Shown: positions 27,049 to 36,271 of the stretch, in pieces
Layout: each line of letters opens with the position of its first letter
Position numbering within the stretch: the stretch's first letter is position 1
Source of the DNA: Roseiarcus sp963835885
Lineage (GTDB): Bacteria; Pseudomonadota; Alphaproteobacteria; Rhizobiales; Beijerinckiaceae
Length of the DNA: 64,000 nucleotides
Direction: 5' to 3'
NCBI GenBank assembly: GCA_963835885.1
Contig: CAWIHF010000038.1
Coordinates: 62,001-126,000 of the forward strand
Translations under genes and position numbers: made by a program
Notes under the pieces: generated by a model
Told to the model about the DNA's origin: nothing
Seen by the model: only the letters and a program-made list of their open reading frames with translations
The model's database searches: none

Positions 27049-27822
27049 TCACCAGCAAGTGTAACCGCCGTCCGCCAGCACGATCGAGCCGGTCATCAGG
27101 CTCGCGGCGTCGGAGGCCAGGAACAGCACGACCGCCGCGATCTCGTCAGGCTCGCCCATCCGGGCCATCGGCGTGCTCTCCATCCAGACGTCGAACATCG
27201 CCTTGTTGGCCTTGGCGAGGGCGGTGAGCGGGGTGTTGACATAGGTCGGCGCGACGGCGTTGACGCGCACGCCGCGCGCACCCCATTCCGCCGCGAGCGA
27301 TTTCGTCAGGTGATGCACGCCGGCCTTCGAGGCGTTGTAGTTGGCCTGCGCCTGCGGCTTGTTGGCGATGACTCCCGACATCGAGCCGATGTTGACGATC
27401 GAGCCGCGTCCCGCTGCGAGCATGGGCCGACCGAACGCGCGGCAGCACCAGTAGACGCCGTTGAGGTTGACATTGACGACGTCGAGCCAGTCCTCGTCGC
27501 GCATTTCCTCCGCGGCGGTGTCGGAGCGCGCGATCCCCGCATTGCAGACGAGAATATCAACCCGGCCTTTTTCCGCGACCAGCCGAGCGGAGGCGGCGTC
27601 GACCTGGGCCGAATCCGTCACGTCCATATGGAGGACGTCGCACGCGTAACCGAGCGCCTTCATCGCCGCCTGCCCTTCGGCAGCCGCCTTCGGACTGCGA
27701 TCGGCGATATAGACGTGGGCGCCCGCTTCGGACAGCGCCTCGACGCAGGCCAGCCCGATCCCCTGGCCCCCGCCAGTGACGACGGCGACCCGGCCCTTGA
27801 GATTGAACCGCTCGAGATACAT
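27049..27822 (-). CDS. SDR-family sugar-alcohol dehydrogenase
   Basis: 257 residues. The NAD(P) motif is VAVVTGGGQGIGLACV; the catalytic residues are Ser in NIGSMSGVIANKP and Tyr/Lys in YNASKAGVHHLTKSLA. The C-terminus GSIVLADGGYTCW is typical of polyol-active SDRs such as threitol, arabinitol or galactitol dehydrogenases. Its place after smoS and mtlK in the polyol operon supports a sugar-alcohol substrate, but which one cannot be told. It lies 19 bp downstream of smoS. Confidence 0.85.
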   Translation of the reverse strand: MYLERFNLKGRVAVVTGGGQGIGLACVEALSEAGAHVYIADRSPKAAAEGQAAMKALGYACDVLHMDVTDSAQVDAASARLVAEKGRVDILVCNAGIARSDTAAEEMRDEDWLDVVNVNLNGVYWCCRAFGRPMLAAGRGSIVNIGSMSGVIANKPQAQANYNASKAGVHHLTKSLAAEWGARGVRVNAVAPTYVNTPLTALAKANKAMFDVWMESTPMARMGEPDEIAAVVLFLASDAASLMTGSIVLADGGYTCW

Positions 27823-27841
27823 CGGCCCGCTCCCGACGCCG

Positions 27842-28612
27842 TCAGCTCATCCAGTTCCCGCCGTCGACGTTCAGCGTCTGCGAAACGACGTAGTCGCTGT
27901 CCGACGAAGCGAGAAACACTGCGGCGCCGGCGTAGTCTTCCGGCAATCCCATGCGCCCGAAAGGCACCGCGACGCCGACGAGCCGCTTCTTCTCGCCGAG
28001 GGGCAGGTGCTCGTATTTGGCGAACAGCGAATCGACGTGGTCCCACATCGGCGTATCGACCACGCCCGGCGCGATGCCGTTGACGTTGATGCGATGCTTG
28101 ATGAGGTCGAGGCCGGCCGATTGTGTGAGGCTGATGACGGCCGCCTTCGAGGCGCAGTAGATCGCCACCAGCCCTTCGCCGCGCCGCCCCGCCTGGGAGG
28201 CCATGTTGATGATCTTGCCGCCCTGGCCCCGCGCGATCATCCGCCTGGCGACCGCCTGCAGGGTGAAGAAGAGGCCCTTCACGTTGACCGCGAACACCTT
28301 TTCGTAGCTCTGTTCCGTCACCTCGACGATCGGTCCCATGTCGAAGATTCCGGCATTGTTGACGAGAATGTCGATCCCGCCCCAGCGGGCGACGACGCTC
28401 TCGACCGCCGCTTCGATCGACGCCGTTTTGGTTACATCGAGCGCGACCGCCAGGGCCTTCTCGCCGTGGCGGGCGGCGGTCTCCTTCGCCTCGCCGATAT
28501 TGAGATCGGCGACGGCCACCCGCGCGCCTTCAGCGACATAGCGATCGACGATCGCCGCCCCGATGCCGCGCGCCCCTCCCGTGACGAAGGCGACCTTGTC
28601 CTGAAGCTTCAT
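27842..28612 (-). CDS. smoS: Sorbitol (L-iditol 2-) dehydrogenase, SmoS type
   Basis: 256 residues of the SDR family, closest by eye to SmoS/PolS, which oxidises D-glucitol to fructose (EC 1.1.1.14) and also acts on galactitol. Motifs are VAFVTGGARGIGAAIV, ILVNNAGIFDMGPI, Ser in NMASQAGRRGE and YCASKAAVISLTQ. The C-terminus is VVSQTLNVDGGNWMS. It sits 38 bp after mtlK. Together with the SmoEFGK-like importer this gives a complete sorbitol/mannitol uptake and oxidation route to fructose. Confidence 0.9.
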   Translation of the reverse strand: MKLQDKVAFVTGGARGIGAAIVDRYVAEGARVAVADLNIGEAKETAARHGEKALAVALDVTKTASIEAAVESVVARWGGIDILVNNAGIFDMGPIVEVTEQSYEKVFAVNVKGLFFTLQAVARRMIARGQGGKIINMASQAGRRGEGLVAIYCASKAAVISLTQSAGLDLIKHRINVNGIAPGVVDTPMWDHVDSLFAKYEHLPLGEKKRLVGVAVPFGRMGLPEDYAGAAVFLASSDSDYVVSQTLNVDGGNWMS

Positions 28613-28650
28613 GATCGTGTCCTTCTTTGCGTCTCGTTCTCGGCTTGCGT

Positions 28651-30123
28651 CTAACCGGCGAGATAGTCGGCGATCGTCGCACGCACGCCGTTCGACCAAA
28701 GCGAGGCAAGCGCGCCCGAGAATGCTTCTACGTAAATCCGATTGTCGGCGAGCTCGCCGAAGATGTCGCGCATGGCGAGGAACGCTTGCGGATCGTTGCG
28801 CGCTGGTTTGGCGGCCGCCTGCAGGCGGTCCCAGCTCGGATCGTTCGGCGGAATCGTCTTGCCGCTCTCCGACTCGCCGGTGCAGTACCGGCACCACAGC
28901 GCGGAAACAAGCGCGAGACCCCTGACGCTTGCACCGGCCGCCAGGCGATCCCTGACCGTCGGCAGAATGAACTTCGGCTGGCGGTTCGAGCCATCGAGGC
29001 AGAGGCGCGCAATCGTGTCGCCGATCTTGGGATTGGCGAAGCGCTGCGCAACCTTTTTGCGATAGGCCTCGAGATCGACCTCAGGCGGTGGGGGAACCAC
29101 GGGGATGATCTCGCGCCGGGTCAGCGTCTCGAGGAAGGTCGCGATTTGCCGATCCTCCATAGCCTCGTGCACGAAATGGATGTCGAGGATGCCTGCAGGA
29201 TAGGCGATCGTTGCGTGACCGCCATTGAGGATGCGGATCTTCATCAGCTCGTAGGGCGCGACGTCGGAGGTGAAGGTGGCCCCGGCCTTCTCCAGCGCGG
29301 GCCGCCCGGCGGGGAACTTGTCCTCGACCACCCACTGGCGGAACTCCTCGCAGAACACCGGCCAGTTGTCCTCGATCCCGTAGGTGTCGCGAAGGATGGC
29401 GCGCTCGCGGTCGCTCGTTGCAGGGGTGATGCGGTCGACCATGGAGTTGGGGAAGGCGACGTTCGTCCGAATCCACGCGGCAAGTTCCGGATCGGAAAGC
29501 CCCGCAATTCCGACAACGGCATTCTCGGTCACGTGGCCGTTGCCGGGAATATTGTCGCACGACATGACCGTGAAAGGCGCGACGCCTGCGGATCGGCGGC
29601 GCTTGAGACCCGCCGCGATCAGGCCGAACGCCGTCTTCGGCGCGTCGGCGTCCTTCGCGTCATGAACGATGTCGGGATGAGTCGGATCGAAGCGCTGCGT
29701 CGCCGGCGAGATGTAATAGCCGCCCTCGGTCACGGTCAGCGAGACGATGCGGATCTCCGGCCGCGCCAGCGCCTCGAGCATGGCGCCGACGTCGAAGGGC
29801 TTGAGGAAATCGATCATTGCGCCCGTGACGCGAACGTTCGTTGCGCCGGCCTCCTGCTCGACGACCGTCGTCAGCCAGTCCTGCGCCTCGAGCTTCTCGC
29901 GCATGTCGACGTCGGGCTCGCGCACGCCGGCGCCGACGATCGCCCAATCGCGGTCGACCCCCGCGTTGAAAAGATCGTCGAGATAGACCGCCTGATGGGC
30001 GCGATGAAAGTTGCCGACGCCGATATGGACAATGCCCGCCTTAAGGTCCGAGCGACCGTAGTGGGGCTTGCCGACGCCCGGCGGCAACTGCGCGAGGGCG
30101 GCCGAGGAAAGTTTGACGCTCAT
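28651..30123 (-). CDS. mtlK: Mannitol 2-dehydrogenase
   Basis: 490 residues of the long-chain polyol dehydrogenase family, which oxidises D-mannitol to fructose with NAD (EC 1.1.1.67) and may use arabinitol or sorbitol. HIGVGNFHRAHQAVYLDDL at the N-terminus, the C-terminal-domain NSMVDRITPATSD and the Lys-containing KIRILNGGHATIAY are family marks. The frame extends upstream to 30186, but ATG 30123 begins MSVKLSSAAL. It lies 43 bp downstream of the stop of the decayed ATPase fragment, in the same direction. Confidence 0.95.
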   Translation of the reverse strand: MSVKLSSAALAQLPPGVGKPHYGRSDLKAGIVHIGVGNFHRAHQAVYLDDLFNAGVDRDWAIVGAGVREPDVDMREKLEAQDWLTTVVEQEAGATNVRVTGAMIDFLKPFDVGAMLEALARPEIRIVSLTVTEGGYYISPATQRFDPTHPDIVHDAKDADAPKTAFGLIAAGLKRRRSAGVAPFTVMSCDNIPGNGHVTENAVVGIAGLSDPELAAWIRTNVAFPNSMVDRITPATSDRERAILRDTYGIEDNWPVFCEEFRQWVVEDKFPAGRPALEKAGATFTSDVAPYELMKIRILNGGHATIAYPAGILDIHFVHEAMEDRQIATFLETLTRREIIPVVPPPPEVDLEAYRKKVAQRFANPKIGDTIARLCLDGSNRQPKFILPTVRDRLAAGASVRGLALVSALWCRYCTGESESGKTIPPNDPSWDRLQAAAKPARNDPQAFLAMRDIFGELADNRIYVEAFSGALASLWSNGVRATIADYLAG

Positions 30124-30166
30124 GGTTTCATGTCCACCGGTATGACGTTCCGCAGAGTGGCGTCGC

Positions 30167-31030
30167 TCAGTTGATGCGCCTGCCATCCTTGTCGAACTTG
30201 TGCAAGTTCGCCTCGCGCGGGGTGACGAAAATCCGCTGGTCCGGCTTCAACGCCGCCTCGGCCGCAAGTCGCAGCGTCATCGGTCCGATGCCGTCGGCCT
30301 CGGCATGGACAAAAGTGTCGGAACCCAGATGCTCGGCAAGCCGGACTGTCGCCGGCCACTCCCCGGCGGTGGTCGAAACATCGGCGTGTTCGGGCCGGAT
30401 GCCGATCGTCGCCGCGCCGCGCTTCTCCGCGGGCGCGCCCCTGATCATATTCATCGTCGGCGAGCCGATGAAGCCCGCGACGAACAGGCCGTTCGGCCGG
30501 TTGTAGAGGTCGAGCGGTGTGCCGCAGAATCGGCGCGATGGCCAGAGTGGAGGCCGCCGACAGCTTCGCCCAGAAGAAGCCCTCGGGGGCCGAGTTTGAG
30601 GCGATGAAGGCGGTCAGCGTCGCGGCGTTGGACGTCGCCAGATTGAGCGTCCAGAACGCTTCGTTCCACGACAGGATGATCGCGAGCAGCATGGTTGAGG
30701 CGATGCCCGGCACCGCCATCGGCGTCAGCACGTAGAGGATCTCGTTGAGCAGTGAGGCTCCGTCCATGCGCGCCGCCTCGAGGATGTCGAGGGAAATCTC
30801 TTTGAAATAGGCGTTTAGCATCCAGATGAGGATCGGCATAGCACGAGGCCGATGCCGGTGAGGCTGTCGAGCAGATGCAGGTCATAGGAGGTAGATCGGC
30901 ACCAGCGCGCCGACTGCGGGCATCATCTTGGTCGACAGGATCCACATTAGAAGGTCCTTGGTGCGCTTGCCAGGGGCGAACGCCATCGACCATCCCGCCG
31001 GAACCGCGATCAGGAGCCGGGGCGTCCAGA
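30167..31030 (-). pseudogene. Decayed second polyol ABC transporter: permease joined to ATPase C-terminus
   Basis: Two gene remnants, read toward lower coordinates. A SmoG-like permease lacks its N-terminus and has RLLIAVPAGWSMAFAPGKRTKD, ILSTKMMPAVGALVPIYLL, a frameshift near 30890, a missing helix, then LDILEAARMDGA and FWAKLSAASTLAIAPI. At about 30525 this joins, out of frame, the C-terminal third of a MalK-type ATPase (LDLYNRPNGLFVAGFIGSPT to FDKDGRRIN, stop at 30167). The missing DNA corresponds to the permease end and the ATPase nucleotide-binding domain. Both parts resemble but are not identical to the intact smoG and smoK next door, so this is an old duplicate or related operon with large deletions. 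Confidence 0.8.
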
Positions 31031-31046
31031 GCCTCGGTCGATCGCG

Positions 31047-32129
31047 CTACAGGGGACGGAGAGCGGCCCCGTCGCCGCGGAAAAGATAGGCCAGCCTCGG
31101 CTCCAATGTGACGGCGACGACGTCCTGGACTTTGACGGGAACGTCTCCGTCCTCATGGACGATGACCAAATTGGCAGGAGTCAACTGGACATAGAGGTAG
31201 GTGAGCCCGCCGAGCCGCTCGACCACCATCACCGGGCCAGCCAAGGCGCTGGACGTCGCAACCTTCAGATGTTCCGCGCGCGCGCCGAGGGTCAGCGTGT
31301 CGCCGGGCGACACGTTTGCGGCCGCGACGGGTATGGTCATGGATAAGCCGCCCGGCAGTTGGACGGCGACCCCTTGGTCCGAGACCTGCGTCGCCTTCAC
31401 GTCCATAAAATTCATGGTCGGTGACCCGATGAAGCCGGCGACGAACCTGTTGCTGGGTTGATGGTAGAGTTCGAGCGGCGAGCCGACCTGCTCGACGCGA
31501 CCCTGGTTCAACACGACGATGCGGTCGGCCATGGTCATAGCCTCGACCTGGTCGTGCGTCACATAAATCATCGTCGCCTTGAGATCCCGGTGCAGCTTGG
31601 CGAGTTCGACGCGCATCTGAACGCGCAGCGCAGCGTCGAGATTCGACAAGGGCTCGTCGAACAGGAAGACTTTCGGGTTGCGCACGATCGCCCGGCCGAT
31701 GGCGACGCGTTGGCGCTGGCCGCCGGAAAGCTGACCTGGTTTGCGCTCAAGGAGGGGCTCGAGCTGCAGAATTTTTGCGGCGGCGAGCACCTTGGCGTGG
31801 CGCTCCTCTTTCGCCACGCCCGCGAGCCGGAGCGCAAAGCCCATGTTGTCGGCGACGCTCATATGCGGATAGAGCGCGTAGGACTGGAAGACCATGGCGA
31901 GACCGCGCGAGTCGGGCGGCACGTCGTTGACGCGCACGCCGTCGATCAGAACGTCGCCGTCCGTGATCTCCTCGAGCCCGGCGATCATACGCAAGAGCGT
32001 CGACTTGCCGCAGCCCGACGGGCCGACGAACACGACGAATTCGCGGTCCTTCACCGTCAGGTCGACGCCCTTGATGACTTCCAGAGCGTCGAAGGACTTC
32101 CTGACGCCTTTGACTTCGACGTTGGCCAT
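31047..32129 (-). CDS. smoK: Polyol ABC transporter ATP-binding protein, SmoK/MalK type
   Basis: 360 residues. Walker A GPSGCGKST, Q-loop VFQSYALYPHMSV, signature LSGGQRQRVAIGRA, Walker B VFLFDEPLSNLD and switch His in IYVTHDQVEAMT are intact. A C-terminal TOBE-type regulatory region includes FIGSPTMNFM. It powers the SmoFG permease for sorbitol/mannitol import. ATG 32129 gives MANVEVKGVRK. It follows smoG by 17 bp. Confidence 0.93.
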   Translation of the reverse strand: MANVEVKGVRKSFDALEVIKGVDLTVKDREFVVFVGPSGCGKSTLLRMIAGLEEITDGDVLIDGVRVNDVPPDSRGLAMVFQSYALYPHMSVADNMGFALRLAGVAKEERHAKVLAAAKILQLEPLLERKPGQLSGGQRQRVAIGRAIVRNPKVFLFDEPLSNLDAALRVQMRVELAKLHRDLKATMIYVTHDQVEAMTMADRIVVLNQGRVEQVGSPLELYHQPSNRFVAGFIGSPTMNFMDVKATQVSDQGVAVQLPGGLSMTIPVAAANVSPGDTLTLGARAEHLKVATSSALAGPVMVVERLGGLTYLYVQLTPANLVIVHEDGDVPVKVQDVVAVTLEPRLAYLFRGDGAALRPL

Positions 32130-32146
32130 GGAAAGTCTCTGTTCCC

Positions 32147-32968
32147 CTATTTGACGGCGCCGAAGGTGAGGCCGCGGACCAGCTGCCGCTGGGTGAAGAA
32201 GCCGAAGATCACGATCGGCGCGATGGCCAGAAGCGACGCCGCGGAAAGCTTCGCCCAGAACAGGCCTTCGGGGCTCGAGAAGGAGGCGATGAAGGCGGTC
32301 AGTGGGCGGGCCTGGGTCGCGGTGAGGTTGATGCTCCAGAACGCTTCGTTCCAGCACAGGATGATCGAGAGAAGCGCGGTCGAGGCGATGCCCGGCAAGG
32401 CCAAAGGCACAAGGAGCATCGTAATCTGCTGTCGCGGCCTCGCGCCGTCCATGCGCGCCGCCTCCAGGATCTCCTTCGGCACGTCCTTGAAGAAGGAATA
32501 GATCATCCAGGCGACGATCGGCAGGTTCATCAGGATGTATATGATGATCAGGCCGTAGATCGTATCGAGCAGGTGAAAGTCCCTGTAAATCAGATAGATC
32601 GGGATCAGGACGCCGACCGCCGGCATCATTTTGGTCGACAGCATCCAGAGCAGAAGGTCCTTGGTCCTCTTCGACGGGTGGAACGCCATCGCATAAGACG
32701 CCGGCAGGGCGATGAGAATCGCGATCAACGTTGCGGCGACCGAGATGACGATGCTGTTGACCGCGAAGACGAGATAGTCCCCGCGGCTCTGGACCTCGGC
32801 GAAATTCTCCAAGGTCGGCGAGAAGAAGAGCTGCGGAGGAGTCGCGATGGCGGCGATCTCCGTCTTGAAGGCGGCGAGCGCCATCCAGAAGATCGGGAAG
32901 GCCATCAGCAGCGCCGCCGCCCATCCGAGGACGGTCATGCGGATCTTGCGTCTGGTCTTGGGGCGCAT
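32147..32968 (-). CDS. smoG: Polyol ABC transporter permease, SmoG type
   Basis: 273 residues with six predicted membrane spans. The MalG-type EAA loop reads ILEAARMDGARPRQQI, followed by LLVPLALPGIAST, and the C-terminus is RQLVRGLTFGAVK. The motif STKMMPAVGVLIPIYLIYRDFHLLD is typical of sorbitol/mannitol permeases. ATG 32968 is chosen over upstream in-frame codons because it starts MRPKTRRKIRM just before the first span. It is 16 bp from smoF. Confidence 0.93.
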   Translation of the reverse strand: MRPKTRRKIRMTVLGWAAALLMAFPIFWMALAAFKTEIAAIATPPQLFFSPTLENFAEVQSRGDYLVFAVNSIVISVAATLIAILIALPASYAMAFHPSKRTKDLLLWMLSTKMMPAVGVLIPIYLIYRDFHLLDTIYGLIIIYILMNLPIVAWMIYSFFKDVPKEILEAARMDGARPRQQITMLLVPLALPGIASTALLSIILCWNEAFWSINLTATQARPLTAFIASFSSPEGLFWAKLSAASLLAIAPIVIFGFFTQRQLVRGLTFGAVK

Positions 32969-32984
32969 GGCGATGGTCCGGATG

Positions 32985-33881
32985 CTAGTCGAGGCTGCGC
33001 GCGACGGTGCGCACGAGGAAAAGCGCGACGACATTGGCGAGGACGACCGTGACGATGCCGCCGGCCGAACCGCCGCCGATGTCGAAGTCGAGCAGCGCGG
33101 TCTTGTAGACGAGATAGGTCAGATTGGTTGAGGCGTCGCCCGGGCCCCCATTGGTCGTAACGAGGATTTCCGCAAAAACCGAAAGGAGGAAGATCGTCTC
33201 GATCATGATCACGACGGTGATCGGGCGGGCGAGATGGGGCAGGATGATGAAGTAGAACATCGTGGCGCGCTTGGCGCCGTCCATGCGCGCCGCCTCCACC
33301 TGCTCGCGGTCGAGAGACTGGATTGCGGTCAGGAGAATGAGTGTGGCGAACGGCACCCATTGCCACGCCACGATGATGCCGATCGACGTCAGCGGCCATC
33401 TGCCGAACCAGTCGACGACGCCGAGATGCAGCGAACGCGTGATGAAGGCGAAGAGCCCGTTGACCGGGTGCATGAGAAGGTTCTTCCAGATCAGCGCGCT
33501 GACCGTCGGCATCACAAAGAACGGCGCAATGATCAGGAGCCGCGCGACCGACCGTCCGAAGAACTCCTGATCGAACAGAACCGCGAACAGGCAGCCAAGG
33601 ACAATCGAAGCGGCGAGAACGCCGACGACCAACGCGAGCGTGTTCCAAAGAGCGTCAAGAAGCGAGGGATCCGTCAACAGGTAGGAATAATTCCCGAACC
33701 CGACGAAGCGGGTGACTGGATCGAGCAGGTTGTAATGGAGAAGTGAGAACCACAGTGTAATGGCGAGCGGCACGAAGGCCCAGAGAATCAACGGCACAAC
33801 GGCCGGCGCAATCAGGGGACCCGTTCTGACTTCCCGGCCGCTGCGTTTCCTGAGGGTGCCGGACTGCGCGACACTGGCCAT
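32985..33881 (-). CDS. smoF: Polyol ABC transporter permease, SmoF type
   Basis: 298 residues with a MalF-type fold: N-terminal LIAPAVVPLILWAFVPLAITLWFS-type first span (shown in part), FVGFGNYSYLL, and the EAA loop VEAARMDGAKRATMFYFIILPHL. Pairs with SmoG to form the polyol channel. ATG 33881 has AGGAAACC upstream; the frame runs on to 33980 without family similarity. The intergenic space to smoE holds a strong hairpin. Confidence 0.92.
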   Translation of the reverse strand: MASVAQSGTLRKRSGREVRTGPLIAPAVVPLILWAFVPLAITLWFSLLHYNLLDPVTRFVGFGNYSYLLTDPSLLDALWNTLALVVGVLAASIVLGCLFAVLFDQEFFGRSVARLLIIAPFFVMPTVSALIWKNLLMHPVNGLFAFITRSLHLGVVDWFGRWPLTSIGIIVAWQWVPFATLILLTAIQSLDREQVEAARMDGAKRATMFYFIILPHLARPITVVIMIETIFLLSVFAEILVTTNGGPGDASTNLTYLVYKTALLDFDIGGGSAGGIVTVVLANVVALFLVRTVARSLD

Positions 33882-34077
33882 GGCCGTCAGGTTTCCTCCT
33901 CGTCTCCGCAAGAGAATCCCGTGCGAAGCTGGGACCGCCCCCTTGTCCCAGCCACACCTTCTCGCGATCTTGGGCGACAAACTAGGCCCGGACCAGCCCC
34001 GACCTCAACCCTGCGCATTCGATGTTCTGCTCAAACGACGCCCTGAACACGATGCGTATCGGACTTGCTTGAAGGAA

Positions 34078-34103
34078 GGCGAGGCGGCGAGGGCCGCCTC
34101 GCC
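34078..34103 (-). promoter_or_regulatory. Stem-loop between smoE and smoF
   Basis: GGCGAGGCGGC and GCCGCCTCGCC form a perfect 11-bp stem with a GAGG loop, just after the smoE stop. There is no T-tract, so it is more likely an mRNA-stabilising or attenuating hairpin that raises binding-protein output over the permeases than a full terminator. A similar hairpin follows the second binding-protein gene at 44964-45003. Confidence 0.65.
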
Positions 34104-34110
34104 ATTGGCC

Positions 34111-35439
34111 TCACTTCGGATAGCCGGCCGCCTTCATGGCGCGCTCGGTCGCCGCCTGCGCCTTTTCGAGCGCTTGTTCGGCGGTCTGCGTGCCGGCGAG
34201 AGCCGCCGCGATCTCCTGCCCGACCTGCGTCCCGATCGCCTGGAATTCCGGGATCGCAACGAATTGCACGCCGGTGTAAGGCACCGGATTGACGGTCGGA
34301 TGGGCGGTGTCGGTGACCTCGATCGCCTTCAGCACCGTTTCCGCAAACGGCGCCGCCTTGATGTAATCAGGGTTGGCGTAGGTCGAAAGCCGCGTTCCGG
34401 GAGGCGCCGAAACCCAGCCTTGGGTCTCGCCGACCAGATTCACGTAGTCCTTCGAGGTCGCCCAGGCGAGGAACTTCTTCGCCGCATCCGCCTTCTGCGT
34501 CGAAGATGGGATCGCCAACGCCCACGACCATGACCAGCCCGACGCCTTGGGGTTCTTGTCGGTGATGGGCGATGCGGTGAAGGCGGTCTTGTCGGCGACC
34601 TGCGAGTCCTTCGGATTGTAGATGTAGCCGGCCGCCGAAGTCGCGTCGATCCAGATGGCGCAATGCCCCGTCGCGAACAGCGCACGGTTCTCGTTGTGGC
34701 CGTTGGCCGTCGCCCCGGGAGGCCCGGCCTTCTTCATCACGTCGAGATACCAGTTGAGCGCGGACTTCCACGCGTCGGAGGTCAACTGCGGCTGCCATTG
34801 CATGTTGAACCACTCGCCGCCGTAGGCGTTCACCATCGTGTCGAAGAACGCCATATTCTCGCCCCAGCCCGGCTTGCCGCGCAGGCAGATGCCATACTGC
34901 TCTTTGCTCTTGTCGGTCAGCTTCTCCGCATATTCGGCGATCTGCTGGTAGGTCGGTTTGTCCGGCATCTTGATGCCGGCCTTGTCGAACAGATCCTTGC
35001 GATAGAAGGTGAAGGAGCTTTCCGCGTAGAACGGCACGGCGTACATCTTGCCGTTGGCGCTGAGCGCCTCCTTCACCTGCGGAATGAGGTCCTTGTAGTC
35101 GTACGCCTCGCCCAAATCGTCGACCGAATCGAGCCAGCCGAGCTTGCCCCAGATGGGGGCCTCGTACGAGCCGACGGTCATGATGTCGAACTGACCGCCC
35201 TTGGTAGCGATGTCGGTCGTGACGCGCTGGCGCAGGACGTTCTCTTCCAGTACGACCCAGTTGAGCTTGATGCCCGTTGCCGCCTCAAACTTCGGCGACA
35301 GCTTCTGCATGATGATCATGTCCGAGTTATTGACCGTGGCGATGTTCAGTGTGGTTTCGGCCAGGGCCGGGCCAGCGGACAACGCGCCAAAGGCGGCCAG
35401 AGCCGCACTGGCTCCCGCCAGCAAATTCGCTTTTTTCAT
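34111..35439 (-). CDS. smoE: Polyol ABC transporter substrate-binding protein, SmoE type
   Basis: 442 residues. A signal peptide (MKKANLLAGASAALAAFGAL, then AGPALA) is followed by a family-1 solute-binding fold: TLNIATVNNSDMIIMQKLSP, FDIMTVGSYEAPIWGKLGWL, YGICLRGKPGWGENMAF and CAIWIDATSAAGYIYNP. It binds sorbitol/mannitol-like polyols in the periplasm and delivers them to SmoFGK. First gene of the run; GGAGG lies about 11 bp before the ATG. No regulator gene is next to it; the divergent upstream region is gene-free. Confidence 0.92.
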   Translation of the reverse strand: MKKANLLAGASAALAAFGALSAGPALAETTLNIATVNNSDMIIMQKLSPKFEAATGIKLNWVVLEENVLRQRVTTDIATKGGQFDIMTVGSYEAPIWGKLGWLDSVDDLGEAYDYKDLIPQVKEALSANGKMYAVPFYAESSFTFYRKDLFDKAGIKMPDKPTYQQIAEYAEKLTDKSKEQYGICLRGKPGWGENMAFFDTMVNAYGGEWFNMQWQPQLTSDAWKSALNWYLDVMKKAGPPGATANGHNENRALFATGHCAIWIDATSAAGYIYNPKDSQVADKTAFTASPITDKNPKASGWSWSWALAIPSSTQKADAAKKFLAWATSKDYVNLVGETQGWVSAPPGTRLSTYANPDYIKAAPFAETVLKAIEVTDTAHPTVNPVPYTGVQFVAIPEFQAIGTQVGQEIAAALAGTQTAEQALEKAQAATERAMKAAGYPK

Positions 35440-36271
35440 CTTAGTGCCTCCTCCGGAGGGCGCTGATGTTCTGATGCGTTGGCGCCCGCGCCAGCATGAA
35501 ACTGGCCGCTTCGACTATCGCCTCTCGGCCGGCCACCGTCAATAGCCGACGCGACGGCCCAGTGGATGCTGCAAACCGTTAATTTCTGAGGGAGTCCGGG
35601 AACTGGCCGCCGATGCCGCGCCATGGCTGCGACCAAGAGCCGCGCTCGCGGCCACCTTCAAAAACGACGTTCCGGCCGACGCGACGACGAGAACGGACGC
35701 AGCGCGTTTCCGGAACGGTCGCTCCTGGCGCCCTCCTGCCGTACCGGGGCAAGCGGGAAAGGCAGCGAAGGGTCGGATATGAGACGTTCGTTGAGGCTTC
35801 CGACAAATACCGCTTTTTGCGCATTCCGCCCGTTCATGGGACCGGTCTGGAAGGTCAGCAAAGGGGTCGGGAAGCCGAAATTCAAACAGACCCACGACCT
35901 GGTAAATGAGGGGAGGCCGGTGAGGTTGAATATGCGGCGCTCGACTTCGGAAAATCGCTGTCGTTGCGGGCGCCTCTTTAGGGCGCGGTCGTCGACCCCG
36001 CCCGACATGACGCGTCGAACAGGCGGCGCATCAGGCGCGCGATATCCCTGTTTCCAGCCGAGCAGGGAACTTTAATTCCCTGTTCGGCGGAAAAATCTCC
36101 CTGTTCGACCGCGTAGGGAATTTTCCTGGAACCGCATAGAATCATTTGGCTTTTCAGGACGGTCTGTCCCCGAATCGGCGGGAGTGAGCGAAATTCCGTG
36201 CATTTTTCCCTGATGCCAGGGAACCGCCGTCAGCGGCGCGGCCGTGCCCATCGCACGCGCTTGCTCCGGGG
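35440..36271. repeat. Gene-free region with second TTCCCTGTT repeat cluster
   Basis: 832 bp with no supported gene. The part next to smoE presumably holds its promoter, which I cannot pinpoint. The part at about 36040-36235 carries repeats of TTCCCTGTT in both orientations: ATCCCTGTTTCC at 36043, AGGGAACTTTAATTCCCTG near 36064, TCTCCCTGTTCG near 36097 and TTTTCCCTGATGCCAGGGAA near 36204. These match the cluster at 1960-2145. Open frames here are repeat by-products. Confidence 0.6.

Noticed and set aside
26377..28083. Very long plus-strand frame opposite the SDR genes
   Set aside because: Antisense shadow of three SDR genes; His/Arg/Asp-rich and lacking motifs, as are similar long plus-strand frames at 36311-38770 and 41921-44014.
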